Part shown: positions 55,898-64,000 of the stretch, one piece after another | Position numbering within the stretch: the stretch's first letter is position 1 | How the letters are laid out: the number at the start of each line of letters is the position of its first letter | From: Pedobacter suwonensis | Lineage (GTDB): Bacteria; Bacteroidota; Bacteroidia; Sphingobacteriales; Sphingobacteriaceae | Assembly: GCF_900111825.1 (NCBI RefSeq) | Contig: NZ_FOJM01000006.1 | Coordinates: 94,496-158,495, forward strand | Direction of reading: 5' to 3' | DNA length: 64,000 nucleotides | Made by a program: the position numbers and the translations under genes | Notes under the pieces: generated by a model | The model's input: only the letters and a program-made list of their open reading frames with translations | Databases searched by the model: none | What the model was told of the DNA's origin: nothing

Positions 55898-55977
55898 TGT
55901 TTTAGGGTATTCATTTTAATATTTTACCGTAAATCTAGTAGAATATTCTGCCTTTAAAAAATAGAATTTTAGACGCT

Positions 55978-56085
55978 TTGCCCGCATGAGGGATAGGAAC
56001 GGAAAGCCCACAGCCATGAGGAACGAATGGCGAGGACTTGTGGTGTATAGCCCGACCCTTGCGCAGCTTGGGGCACGCCCAAATA
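55978..56085. repeat. Dispersed repeat GAGGGATAGnAACGGAAAGCC, copy 2, extended
   Basis: Copy 2 of the 25-bp repeat is 55984-56008, followed by GGCGAGGACTTGTGG and TATAGCCCGACCC. This wording and its complement recur in many Bacteroidetes intergenic elements as far as I recall. It also puts a TATAGCCC box like that of the 52316 element. Confidence 0.6.
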
Positions 56086-56163
56086 ATAACAGAATTTACG
56101 GTTAAAGAAAAACCATATCTATACCGCTTTGTTATACAGTATAAATTAAAGGAAACTTATATC

Positions 56164-56568
56164 ATGGAAATTAACGAAAATAAAGGATCGCAGGATAAAA
56201 TACATAGCACCACAGAAAATAGCGAAATTAATAAAGAGAATCTTGCTTATGATGAAACTAAGCAGAGTTATGAACTCGATGTAAAGGGAACAGATAAAGA
56301 ATACGATCATCCGATGGGATATGAAACGGTTGCAGCAGGTGCCAGAGATGATGATTCTACCTATGATGAGGCTAACCCTTATGTTGGCGATGAGTATGCG
56401 AGAAATGAGGAAATTGCTGAAGATAATTTAGAGGAACTCGGCATGCACGTAGATAATGGCGAAAGTGTAAAACTTAGTCCTGAAGATGAAATTCTTGCCC
56501 GTACACCAGAAGATAACCGTGATGATTTAGATGAAGAAGGTTATCCGGTTAATGATGCTGAGCAATAA
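56164..56568 (+). CDS. Acidic, probably disordered small protein
   Basis: 134 residues from the ATG at 56164, which is better than an upstream frame start inside repeat DNA. It is very acidic (many D/E, e.g. ARDDDSTYDEANPYVGDEYARNEEIAEDNLEE) without hydrophobic segments, and likely disordered. I recognise no domain. It precedes the convergent dnaX gene across a small inverted-repeat region. Confidence 0.62.
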   Translation: MEINENKGSQDKIHSTTENSEINKENLAYDETKQSYELDVKGTDKEYDHPMGYETVAAGARDDDSTYDEANPYVGDEYARNEEIAEDNLEELGMHVDNGESVKLSPEDEILARTPEDNRDDLDEEGYPVNDAEQ

Positions 56569-56579
56569 TTAACAATATA

Positions 56580-56658
56580 CAGTTTACAGTGGGCATCTTA
56601 AGGTTCCGGTTATCTAAAAGCTGCCCACTGTAAACTGAAAATTGCCCACTGTAAACTG
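56580..56658. repeat. Repeats of TGCCCACTGTAAACTG, one inverted
   Basis: CAGTTTACAGTGGGCA (56580-56595) is the exact reverse complement of TGCCCACTGTAAACTG (56622-56637), which recurs as TTGCCCACTGTAAACTG (56642-56658). The first two could form a terminator-like hairpin between the acidic-protein gene and convergent dnaX. Confidence 0.8.
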
Positions 56659-56659
56659 A

Positions 56660-58492
56660 CTAAGGGTTAATGTCTAAATTAAATCTCCGGCGTAATTCGT
56701 CCAGCTTAGGATTTTTGTTTACTAGATAATCATACTTCTCCCGATTACCATAAAGCCTGTTTTCTATTTTACGTTCTACCAGTTTATAGGTAACCTCTAT
56801 ACCAAAGTTCCGGAGTTCGTTCCGTAAAAAATTTAAAAGCTCAACAGATTCCTGTTGAACAAGATGCTCCTGCGTTTTACTCTCTACCGAGATCTCAATC
56901 AGTTCGGGGTTTAGCAGGGTAGGGGCAAAATTGTTTAAGATGGTAAAAAGGTTAATTTTATCAGCAGCTTTAAGTTTTTGTGTATATATGCTCCAGATTT
57001 CCAGTAGGCGGTCATAGCTAAAAACCTCGCGGGCTTCACCGGTTGCTTTTTTTGGTCCTTTATCTTCTTCCTCCTGCGCAATGCGGTCGAAATCGTTTAA
57101 AGACGGAATTAACATGCCCGTTGCTTTAGCCTTTGCGATATTGATGCTAATGGACGTTGCAGATGGAGGAGGAACACTCATCCGCGCGCTTTCTTTCGCT
57201 TTTTCTTCTAATGGGGCGGCGGGCTGAACCGGGATATTAACGGTTGGTGTTGGCGCTAGAACTATCTTTTCGCTTTCAGCTTTCAGTTTTTGGTTTTCGG
57301 CTGTTTCAGCTACGACATTAGTTTTTTTTTTATCCTGATCTGCGTCAGTTGCTGTGTTACTAGTGTTTAAAGGCTGTTGTGCTAGATTGACGACCGATCG
57401 GATATGGCACATTTTAATGAGTGCCAACTCTACCTGTAAACGCTGATTTTTAGAGTTCTTATAATTTAAATCGCAGGTATTGGCTAAATTCAATGCGGTT
57501 AACAGAAATGATAATTCGGTTTGCCTGCACTGCTCAAGATATTTTTGTTTAATATTTTCGCTAACTTCTAACAATTTAATGGTAGCGGCATCTTTACCTA
57601 CTAATAAATTACGGAAGTGGCTGGCCAAACCATTGATGAAGTTGTTGCCATCAAAACCATTGTTCAGAATTTCATCGAACAAAAGCAGTGTCTGACTCAC
57701 TTCTGCCGCGGTTAAATAGGAGGTAAGCTTGAAAAAATAGTCGTAATCTAAAATATTGAGGTTGTCAATTACCGCCTTATAGGTAATGTTCTTGTTTGCA
57801 TAACTGGCAATCTGATCGAACATGGAAAGGGCATCACGTAATCCTCCATCGGCTTTTTGCGCAATAATGTGTAAACCATCGCTCTCGAAAGCAATATTTT
57901 CACGCTGGGCTATTTTTGCCAGGTGATTCGCGATATCTTCTACCTGGATACGGTTGAAATCAAAAATCTGACAACGTGATAAAATAGTTGGCAGGATTTT
58001 ATGTTTTTCGGTTGTAGCCAGTATAAAAATAGCATAAGATGGTGGCTCTTCCAAAGTTTTCAGAAAGGCATTAAATGCGCTTTGCGATAACATGTGAACC
58101 TCATCAATGATATAGATTTTGTATTTTCCCGCTTGTGGCGGTATTCTAACCTGCTCAATTAAACTACGGATATCATCAACAGAGTTGTTTGAAGCCGCAT
58201 CTAATTCATGTACATTAAAAGAATGTCCGTTCTGGAAAGATTGGCAATTGTCACATTGGCCACAGGCTTCCATATCGGCTGTAGGGTTGGTACAGTTAAT
58301 GGTTTTCGCGAGGATCCGTGCGCAGGTAGTTTTACCGACTCCGCGTGGTCCGCAAAATAAAAATGCCTGGGCAAGCTGGTTGTTTTTAATGGCATTTTTT
58401 AACGTGCCGGTAATATGCTGCTGACCAACAACGGTTTCGAAGGTGGCTGGGCGGTATTTACGGGCAGAAACGATAAAATTTTCCATCGGCAC
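56660..58492 (-). CDS. dnaX: DNA polymerase III subunits gamma/tau
   Basis: 610 residues. The AAA+ domain has Walker A CGPRGVGKTTCAR (about 48-60), a four-cysteine zinc module (C-x-n-CGQCDNC), Walker B KIYIIDEVHMLS and sensor 1 ILATTEKHKI. Domain III follows, then a proline-rich linker and a tau-like C-terminus (about 480-610). It is the clamp-loader ATPase of the replisome. No slippery A-run that would make a gamma form is obvious. A start at the third codon (58486) is possible. Confidence 0.95.
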   Translation of the reverse strand: MPMENFIVSARKYRPATFETVVGQQHITGTLKNAIKNNQLAQAFLFCGPRGVGKTTCARILAKTINCTNPTADMEACGQCDNCQSFQNGHSFNVHELDAASNNSVDDIRSLIEQVRIPPQAGKYKIYIIDEVHMLSQSAFNAFLKTLEEPPSYAIFILATTEKHKILPTILSRCQIFDFNRIQVEDIANHLAKIAQRENIAFESDGLHIIAQKADGGLRDALSMFDQIASYANKNITYKAVIDNLNILDYDYFFKLTSYLTAAEVSQTLLLFDEILNNGFDGNNFINGLASHFRNLLVGKDAATIKLLEVSENIKQKYLEQCRQTELSFLLTALNLANTCDLNYKNSKNQRLQVELALIKMCHIRSVVNLAQQPLNTSNTATDADQDKKKTNVVAETAENQKLKAESEKIVLAPTPTVNIPVQPAAPLEEKAKESARMSVPPPSATSISINIAKAKATGMLIPSLNDFDRIAQEEEDKGPKKATGEAREVFSYDRLLEIWSIYTQKLKAADKINLFTILNNFAPTLLNPELIEISVESKTQEHLVQQESVELLNFLRNELRNFGIEVTYKLVERKIENRLYGNREKYDYLVNKNPKLDELRRRFNLDINP

Positions 58493-58622
58493 GAAAATAG
58501 GAAAAATTTAGGTGTTGTAAGATTGAAAAGTTGGAATGTGGAAAAGTTGAAATATTGAAATAGTTTATCAAAGATTGCGTAACATTTAACAAGAGATTTT
58601 ATCTAACCGTAAAGTTTTATAT

Positions 58623-59369
58623 ATGAGAATATTAATTTTTATTAGCGCGATAGTATTATCTTTTTCAGGCACTTCGAAGGCACAGGTTGATACTGTAAAT
58701 GCACAAAACCATAAACTGGTCATGAGCAATCTGAAAGAGGGAAAAAACAGTTATTTGGTTTATATGACCGATTCTCTTGAAACAAAACGGACTGTCGGAG
58801 ATATATGGGAAAGGACAACCACCTTTACAAAAAGGGATAAAAATGAAGTTGTGGAATTTGGTTGGAAATGGCTTCACAACGATTCACTTTTCGCTACAAT
58901 AACAAATATATGCGACCGTAAAACAATGTCTCCGATTTATCATTATGCCAATTATAAACGCAGGGGTATTTTGGCATATGATTATAAAAATGGCTTGATG
59001 CAGCCATCTGACACCGTAAAAAACAATGAGGCAACAAAAAGAGGTTCTGTTAAACTGGATATCCCGGTTATTTCATGGGAGCTGGATTTGGAAACCTATG
59101 CCTTATTGCCAATTAAAAAAGTTGGTCAGCAGTTTGATATTTCCTTTTTCGATACCAACGAAAAGGCAGCCACCTACCATCGTTATGAAGTGGTCGGTAA
59201 AGATGATCTGAAATTGAATGCAGATCTAACAGCTAAATGCTGGCTGCTAAAAATTAATTATAGCCCGGATAGTTATGCCGTTTTCTGGCTAACCGATAAA
59301 TCAAAAGAGGTGATTAAAATGAAGGAATATTATAAAGGTAGCTATCGTATAAAAGTGAAGCAGTATTAA
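58623..59369 (+). CDS. Secreted protein, unknown function
   Basis: 248 residues. A signal peptide (1-21, ending SKAQ) precedes a mostly beta-strand mature domain (SYLVYMTDSLETKRTVGDIWERTTTFTKRDKNEVVEFG, then TIVNICDRKTMSPIYHYANYKR-like). It may be related to DUF3108-type periplasmic proteins, but I am not sure. It is divergent from dnaX. Confidence 0.7.
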   Translation: MRILIFISAIVLSFSGTSKAQVDTVNAQNHKLVMSNLKEGKNSYLVYMTDSLETKRTVGDIWERTTTFTKRDKNEVVEFGWKWLHNDSLFATITNICDRKTMSPIYHYANYKRRGILAYDYKNGLMQPSDTVKNNEATKRGSVKLDIPVISWELDLETYALLPIKKVGQQFDISFFDTNEKAATYHRYEVVGKDDLKLNADLTAKCWLLKINYSPDSYAVFWLTDKSKEVIKMKEYYKGSYRIKVKQY

Positions 59370-59828
59370 TTATGCAGGTTATAAAACTGTTTATGGCTTG
59401 CTTCAAATACATTTGAAGCTGCCATAAGTGGTGCTATCGATTTTTACGTATCATATTTTTCTGCAGTTATTTAATGATGTTTTTAACTGCGGTGAAAAAT
59501 CGCTACTCTTCATGATAACAGCCTCATGTTTGGCAGGCATGTAGAATTAGGTTGATGATGATGGTGCATTATGCTGTTTTTATGGGGTATTTTTTAATGT
59601 TCCCATAATGGTTGATTTTAACAGGAACAGTAATGTTTGGCCGGTTTAAAAAATTTCGCCGCTGAACATACGCCGATAAGCAATTAATTTCTCTGTTTTC
59701 TTATGGGCATTGTCATTTATTTTTGAAATTAATAAGTTTGTTCTCTACATATTGAGCATAAAAGCGATGCGCAGATAGTAATTATTATAGCTGGTAGCAG
59801 GAATTTATTCATTTCGCTATCTGCTTTT
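59370..59828. other. Intergenic region with a hairpin, no gene recognised
   Basis: About 460 bp between two converging genes. An inverted repeat at 59391-59427 (TTATGGC then GCTTCAAAT, AC loop, ATTTGAAGC then GCCATAA) could end the 58623 transcript. The rest is featureless. Confidence 0.5.
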
Positions 59829-62129
59829 TTACAAGTATTTTTCCAATAGTTTTTTGACTTCTCCGTTATCCATAAATTTCAAAGCTGGGTTTACCACTTT
59901 ACCTTCTTTATTGATCAATACCTGGTGCGGAATACCTGTAACTTTAAACTTATCAGCTAAATAACGCCATTCATCGCTTTTTAACCGATAATGCTGCCCT
60001 TTTATGGTAGGTACTAGATTTTGGTAGGTAGTTAAAGGCGAGCTTTCGTTAGTGATGTAAACAAATATCACATTCCTGTCTTTCATTTCTTCTTTTAAAG
60101 GTCTTATTTGGGCAATTCCATTAAGACAAGGGCCGCACCAGGTTGCCCAAAAGTCAATTAAAATAACGTTGCCTTTATGTTTGCTAACAATAGTATCTAA
60201 AATTTTATCTGCTTCTACTTTTGGCGTTTCATTTACAAAATAGCCCCCATTTTGTTTATTGGCGATAATCTGTTTTTGGGTCTCATTGTTTTTGAGCTTA
60301 ATATAATCTTTTATAAATTGATTCCTGATATCTGATAGGGCGTAATCCAGATTATCCTCCTGAATTGGAGAGAGTTCATCAACAATCGGCTCTGAAATAT
60401 CCTGTGCCCTCATGATATCAAACAAAATCCCTTTGCTGATATTAAATGCTGAATCGATTTTTTTGAAGTAAAAGTCTGAAGCGTATTTATTGTTAAAGAT
60501 TTTTATAAAATCACCACGTTTTTCGAGCCAGGCATCTTGTGTGGATTTATCCACACTGTCTATATTTAACGAAAGTCCATCTGCTGAAATGAATTTTTCG
60601 AAAGATTTATCCAGATCGGTAAGTGTAATATTATTTTCTCTTAGCACACGGAACATCGCAGCATAATTATATGTATAGCTATAGCTTTCAGGTTTAATTC
60701 CCGGTAAAAATTTAAATCGGTTAATAAAAGTGTTGTAATCTGCACTGATTACTGAAAGTTCATCATTAATGATTTTCTTGTTGAAAAAATTATAGTAATC
60801 AGTTGGGTATTTTTCAACCGCTTTTTTATTTTCTTTATCAGCTGATTCGTAATTCCAGTTATACTCAATGATATGGTTGGCATAGCTGCAGATAATACTT
60901 ATTTTTTTGATCTGGTAAGCTTTCTCCGAAAGCATTCCCAATTGACGGATGGAATCTAACTTAGTAAGTTCAGTTTTCTGAAGGTTTAGTAAATAAGTTT
61001 TGTAATTGTTAGGTTTCATATTAACGATCTTCTTTTTCATATCATCGTAATTGAATAAATCAATTTTATTTAACAGGCTAAGATCTTCATTTAATTGCGC
61101 CAAAGGACCTTCATATATGAGTTCTTCATCGCCTAAAATGATAAACAAAGGTTTACCCGGTTCAAGGTAAATGTCGTTTACATTGAAGAGTCCTGACCTA
61201 AGAAAAACTGTTTCTGGATGATAGATTCCTACTTTAGTGGTGAAGTAACCGTTTGGTTGTATTTTTATGATCTGATTTTCCTGTCCTCCCGTAATAATAT
61301 TATCTATAGATAACATCATGGTTTTGATGCCTAGTTTGGGGCTGTAGTTTTTAATGTAACCACTAAAAGTTGCACTATCATTTTTAAAGATTGGAAGCTT
61401 ATAAGTTTCTTTGCTGATCGTTCGTTTGCAATCAACTTGTTTTTTGCTCAGTTGGATGGTTTTATGATCAGCATTCAGGTTAATCCTCTCGTTTTTTAAC
61501 TCATTAACCAAAAGTTGTCTGGTTTCTTTTCCATTAGCAATCAATATCGCCGTATTTGCAGTGTTTGTTTTAACGATATTTTTATACGACCAAACCTTGT
61601 TTTTATAAACTACCTCTTTATTGAAAAATGCAATTTCGAGATCACCGGTGAGTTTATTAAACCAGCTTGAATACATAAACTTTGGAAGTAAAGTTTTGCT
61701 TTCCTGCAGGGCGATATCGTAAATTTTCCAAGCATTATCGCCCGCTTCTCCATAATCAATGCTTGTTGCCTTTGCACTTACTTTTGGGAAAATAAGCTGA
61801 TAAGATACTATGCCTGTTTTTGGCATAAAATATTGTGCTGCTAACGGTATACCAACCGTTTTTTTAATATAATATTTAGTCGAACTGATATTGTCCTGTA
61901 TGTAGGTGTCTTTTGGTATTCTAATCCACTGGCCAGCAGGGTAAGTGGTGGTAAACCATACTACGGTAGCGGTATCTGATATTACTATTTTTTTGATGTT
62001 CAGATTTTTTGCGGTGCTATTAAATCCAACATAGGGATTGTTGATTGTTTTTTGAGCATGGAGGCTAAATGTAACTATGGACAGAAAAAAGGCCAGTGCG
62101 ATTTTTTGATGGAGAGAACTGTTTTTCAT
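59829..62129 (-). CDS. TlpA-like thioredoxin-family protein, large secreted form
   Basis: 766 residues. A signal peptide (1-25) is followed by about 600 residues of beta-rich and helical domains of the type seen in Bacteroidetes thiol-disulfide proteins. The C-terminal thioredoxin fold (about 635-766) has the redox motif FWATWCGPCLNG and cis-Pro in VTGIPHQVLINKEGKVV. It should reduce or shuffle disulfides in the periplasm, perhaps tethered to a sensor domain. Next to an AraC regulator gene. Confidence 0.88.
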   Translation of the reverse strand: MKNSSLHQKIALAFFLSIVTFSLHAQKTINNPYVGFNSTAKNLNIKKIVISDTATVVWFTTTYPAGQWIRIPKDTYIQDNISSTKYYIKKTVGIPLAAQYFMPKTGIVSYQLIFPKVSAKATSIDYGEAGDNAWKIYDIALQESKTLLPKFMYSSWFNKLTGDLEIAFFNKEVVYKNKVWSYKNIVKTNTANTAILIANGKETRQLLVNELKNERINLNADHKTIQLSKKQVDCKRTISKETYKLPIFKNDSATFSGYIKNYSPKLGIKTMMLSIDNIITGGQENQIIKIQPNGYFTTKVGIYHPETVFLRSGLFNVNDIYLEPGKPLFIILGDEELIYEGPLAQLNEDLSLLNKIDLFNYDDMKKKIVNMKPNNYKTYLLNLQKTELTKLDSIRQLGMLSEKAYQIKKISIICSYANHIIEYNWNYESADKENKKAVEKYPTDYYNFFNKKIINDELSVISADYNTFINRFKFLPGIKPESYSYTYNYAAMFRVLRENNITLTDLDKSFEKFISADGLSLNIDSVDKSTQDAWLEKRGDFIKIFNNKYASDFYFKKIDSAFNISKGILFDIMRAQDISEPIVDELSPIQEDNLDYALSDIRNQFIKDYIKLKNNETQKQIIANKQNGGYFVNETPKVEADKILDTIVSKHKGNVILIDFWATWCGPCLNGIAQIRPLKEEMKDRNVIFVYITNESSPLTTYQNLVPTIKGQHYRLKSDEWRYLADKFKVTGIPHQVLINKEGKVVNPALKFMDNGEVKKLLEKYL

Positions 62130-62205
62130 TGCTTTAGATCGAAAAACAAGTATAACTAAAAAAACGTCTATTGCCTGTTAAATTCTGTTAAATAAGCAGT
62201 ATAAA

Positions 62206-63069
62206 TTATTTAATTACAGATTTCAATTCATTTCTGTATTCCGAAGCGCTTTTGCCCGTAAACTCTTTAAATAATTTATTAAAATGGCTAAAGTTATTGA
62301 ATCCGCTTTCATAAGAAATATTGGCAATGCTGGTCTGCTTTTCGGCCAAAAGTTTAGAGGCATGCACCACACGGTATTCGTTTACGAAATGGGTAAATGT
62401 TTTCTTCGTAATCTTTTTAAAATAACGGCAAAAGGATGGAACGGTCATGCTCGACATTTCGGCAACATGCTGTAAACTGATCTGCTCCTGAAAATGATCT
62501 TTTACAAAATTAAAAATCATATTAATACGGTCGTTATCCTGCACCTGCATTTCCATCGAAAAACCATCGGCGTTTAATATTTTATAATCTTTAGCCAGTT
62601 CAAGTTCTTTTAAGACACTCAATAAGGTTAAAAGTCGCTCGAAAGGTAACTGCTCGTCCATCATTTCTATCCGGTGGCCAACTGCCAGCATGGTTTCCCT
62701 GCCAAAAGCTATTCCGGCCTTTGCTTTATCAAACAGCTCCTGTATGCCTCTGATTTCCTGCAGCCCTAAAAAAATACTGCCCAAAAAATCGGGTTTCATC
62801 TGGATGACGGTTTCGTTTTTGTTTCCGGTATTGGTGTCGGTGAAGCCGCAATGGGGCAGGTTGCTGCCAATTAAAATCAGGTCGCCTTCGGTATAATAGG
62901 AAACGTGACTTCCGATCTGTCTTTTTCCCGCACCGCCATTAACAAACACCATTTCAATTTCTGGATGGTAATGCCAGAGATGCGCCATATTATTAGCATT
63001 CTCCACATATTTTGAATAATAAAACGAACTTCCGAAAGAAGGTTCAACAACCTCAAAGCTTGGCTTCAT
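62206..63069 (-). CDS. AraC family regulator with cupin sensor domain
   Basis: 287 residues. An N-terminal cupin (about 20-110, LWHYHPEIEMVFVNGGAGKRQIG and GDLILIGSNLPHCG) is followed by an AraC double helix-turn-helix (about 185-280, LQHVAEMSSMTVPSFCRYFKKITKKTF and SIANISYESGFNNFSHFNKLFKEFTG). The ligand could be a sugar, as in many cupin-AraC activators. It lies 76 bp upstream of the thioredoxin-family gene on the same strand. Confidence 0.94.
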   Translation of the reverse strand: MKPSFEVVEPSFGSSFYYSKYVENANNMAHLWHYHPEIEMVFVNGGAGKRQIGSHVSYYTEGDLILIGSNLPHCGFTDTNTGNKNETVIQMKPDFLGSIFLGLQEIRGIQELFDKAKAGIAFGRETMLAVGHRIEMMDEQLPFERLLTLLSVLKELELAKDYKILNADGFSMEMQVQDNDRINMIFNFVKDHFQEQISLQHVAEMSSMTVPSFCRYFKKITKKTFTHFVNEYRVVHASKLLAEKQTSIANISYESGFNNFSHFNKLFKEFTGKSASEYRNELKSVIK

Positions 63070-63251
63070 GTTTTGCTGGATTACGTTTCTAAAATAAATA
63101 AAAAATATGCTTTATTATAGATTTTGTTAAAATAACAGGTAATGGAGGGTAATATAGCATAGATATTGGAAAATATGCAATCACCTATCTTTCAACTGCC
63201 TCCGTACCTTAGTGGTGTCATATAATGATTAACTCTTTAAAAATATTGGTT

Positions 63252-63845
63252 ATGAAAAAGTTCTTAAAAATCGGTTTAATAGCAGCGCTAATTTTTACTG
63301 CTACGGGTGTACACGCTAACGATGGTGATTTTACATTGAAGATAAAAGGTGAAAAGGAAAAATTCATCCGTTTCTCTGTAGATAAAGCAGAAAATATCAA
63401 TTTATCATTAATTGATGCATACGATGAGGTTTTGTTTGAAGAAAGTATCCATGCTCCGGCGGCATCCAGCAAAATCTATGACCTGAATGAACTTCCTGAT
63501 GGAAAGTATACGTTAAAGGCAGAATCGGATGTAAAGGTTGCTAAATACAATATTGTGATTAAAAATGGTGAAGCAATTGTTTCTGAGCCAAAGATATCTA
63601 ACATATTTAAACCTGTTTATACAAAAAAAGATCAGGTCATCACGCTTAATCTTGAAAACCTGGAAAACAATCCGGTAGAAGTTAGCGTGTATAACGAATA
63701 CAATGATGTGGTTTATAATGAAGTGTTCAAGGATAAATCGCAACTGGTAAAAAAATTCAATATCAGCAAAACTGATTCTAAAGAATTAACCTTTGTGGTT
63801 AAATACAATGATGACAGTTTTGTAAAAACGATAGAAACGTACTAA
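63252..63845 (+). CDS. Secreted protein, unknown function
   Basis: 197 residues from the ATG at 63252; a start at 63225 would add nine residues before the signal. A signal peptide (1-21, KKFLKIGLIAALIFTATGVHA) is followed by alternating beta strands with ILDAYDEVLF- and VYNEYNDVVYNE-like repeats, suggesting two Ig-like beta-sandwich halves (about 25-105 and 110-197). Common small secreted protein of Bacteroidetes, role unknown. Divergent from the AraC regulator gene and ended by a terminator. Confidence 0.78.
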   Translation: MKKFLKIGLIAALIFTATGVHANDGDFTLKIKGEKEKFIRFSVDKAENINLSLIDAYDEVLFEESIHAPAASSKIYDLNELPDGKYTLKAESDVKVAKYNIVIKNGEAIVSEPKISNIFKPVYTKKDQVITLNLENLENNPVEVSVYNEYNDVVYNEVFKDKSQLVKKFNISKTDSKELTFVVKYNDDSFVKTIETY

Positions 63846-63867
63846 AATCTTTACAGCTAATTGATCC

Positions 63868-63902
63868 AGGGAGATTGTCGGATAGACGAACTCCCTTTTT
63901 TA
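63868..63902 (+). terminator. Terminator after the last complete gene
   Basis: AGGGAG (63868-63873) pairs with CTCCCT (63891-63896); inner GTC/GAC pairs extend it. A T-run follows. Confidence 0.75.
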
Positions 63903-64000
63903 TGTAAGATGGGGTATGTAAGATGGATGATGTTGCAAGACCGCTTTCGATAGATAAAAATCTGATTACCTTTTATGTAAGATTGGGTTATGTAAGATGG
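63903..64000. repeat. Direct repeats of TATGTAAGATGG at the window end
   Basis: TATGTAAGATGGGG, TATGTAAGATGG and later TATGTAAGATTGGG and TATGTAAGATGG occur within 100 bp, noncoding. Extends off the right edge. Confidence 0.75.

Noticed and set aside
56038..56163. An N-terminal extension of the acidic protein.
   Set aside because: It is encoded by dispersed repeat DNA and adds a basic, unrelated segment before the ATG at 56164.

Overview
The window looks like a chromosomal segment of a Sphingobacteriaceae-type Bacteroidetes, most like Pedobacter. The evidence is a type IX secretion (T9SS) type B sorting domain, a PorP/SprF protein, carboxypeptidase-like plus TonB receptors, an AT-rich intergenic style with TAnnTTTG promoter boxes, and DUF4199/LuxR and Ohr/OhrR pairs typical of the phylum. 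The genus is inferred, not proven. I saw no tRNA, rRNA, CRISPR array, prophage or intact insertion sequence.

Layout. 1-3.4 kb: a truncated LuxE-like acyl-protein synthetase, a small membrane protein and a penicillin acylase. 3.6-6.5 kb: a TonB-dependent receptor. 6.7-11.4 kb: a GH31 alpha-glucosidase and glycogen branching enzyme. 11.9-16.9 kb: a T9SS surface operon of two Ig-like secreted proteins, one CHU_C-tailed protein and PorP/SprF. 17-18.3 kb: a region-2-only sigma protein, a Crp/Fnr regulator and a candidate small RNA. 18.5-26.6 kb: a GAF histidine kinase, a candidate small RNA, the pfkA-BadF-gap operon, a NUDIX-winged-helix regulator, a second BadF kinase and threonine aldolase. 26.6-32.4 kb: accC, riboflavin synthase, GH78 rhamnosidase and DUF4268. 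32.4-41 kb: a TPR protein, ohr-ohrR, BrkB, a META lipoprotein, an acetyltransferase, DUF4199 plus a membrane-anchored LuxR protein, and unknowns. 41-44.9 kb: a DNA alkylation repair operon in which Ada is split, then MepB, small unknowns and ssb. 45-52 kb: a TonB receptor, a sorbosone-dehydrogenase-like lipoprotein and two ankyrin proteins. 52-64 kb: a structured repeat, monomeric isocitrate dehydrogenase, dnaX, a thioredoxin-family protein, an AraC regulator and secreted unknowns.

The most interesting system is a putative sugar-metabolism regulon. A 19-bp palindrome (arms TAGTGTA/TACACTA, 5-bp A/T spacer) occurs at 6722, 20228, 23484 and 25439. These sites lie in front of the glycogen genes, a likely small RNA, the pfkA-BadF-gap operon (shared with the NUDIX regulator gene), and the BadF kinase/threonine aldolase pair. 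The regulator has a degraded NUDIX catalytic box and a winged-helix tail, so it probably senses a sugar or nucleotide metabolite. The BadF protein inside the glycolytic operon has lost its phosphate-loop motifs and may be a sensor or pseudokinase.

Other points of interest are a T9SS cargo split into consecutive proteins that stop at domain boundaries, a split Ada, start-codon and operator palindromes around ssb and its divergent neighbour, and a 164-bp structured element between the ankyrin genes and isocitrate dehydrogenase. Functions are assigned by motif and family recognition only; no database search was run.
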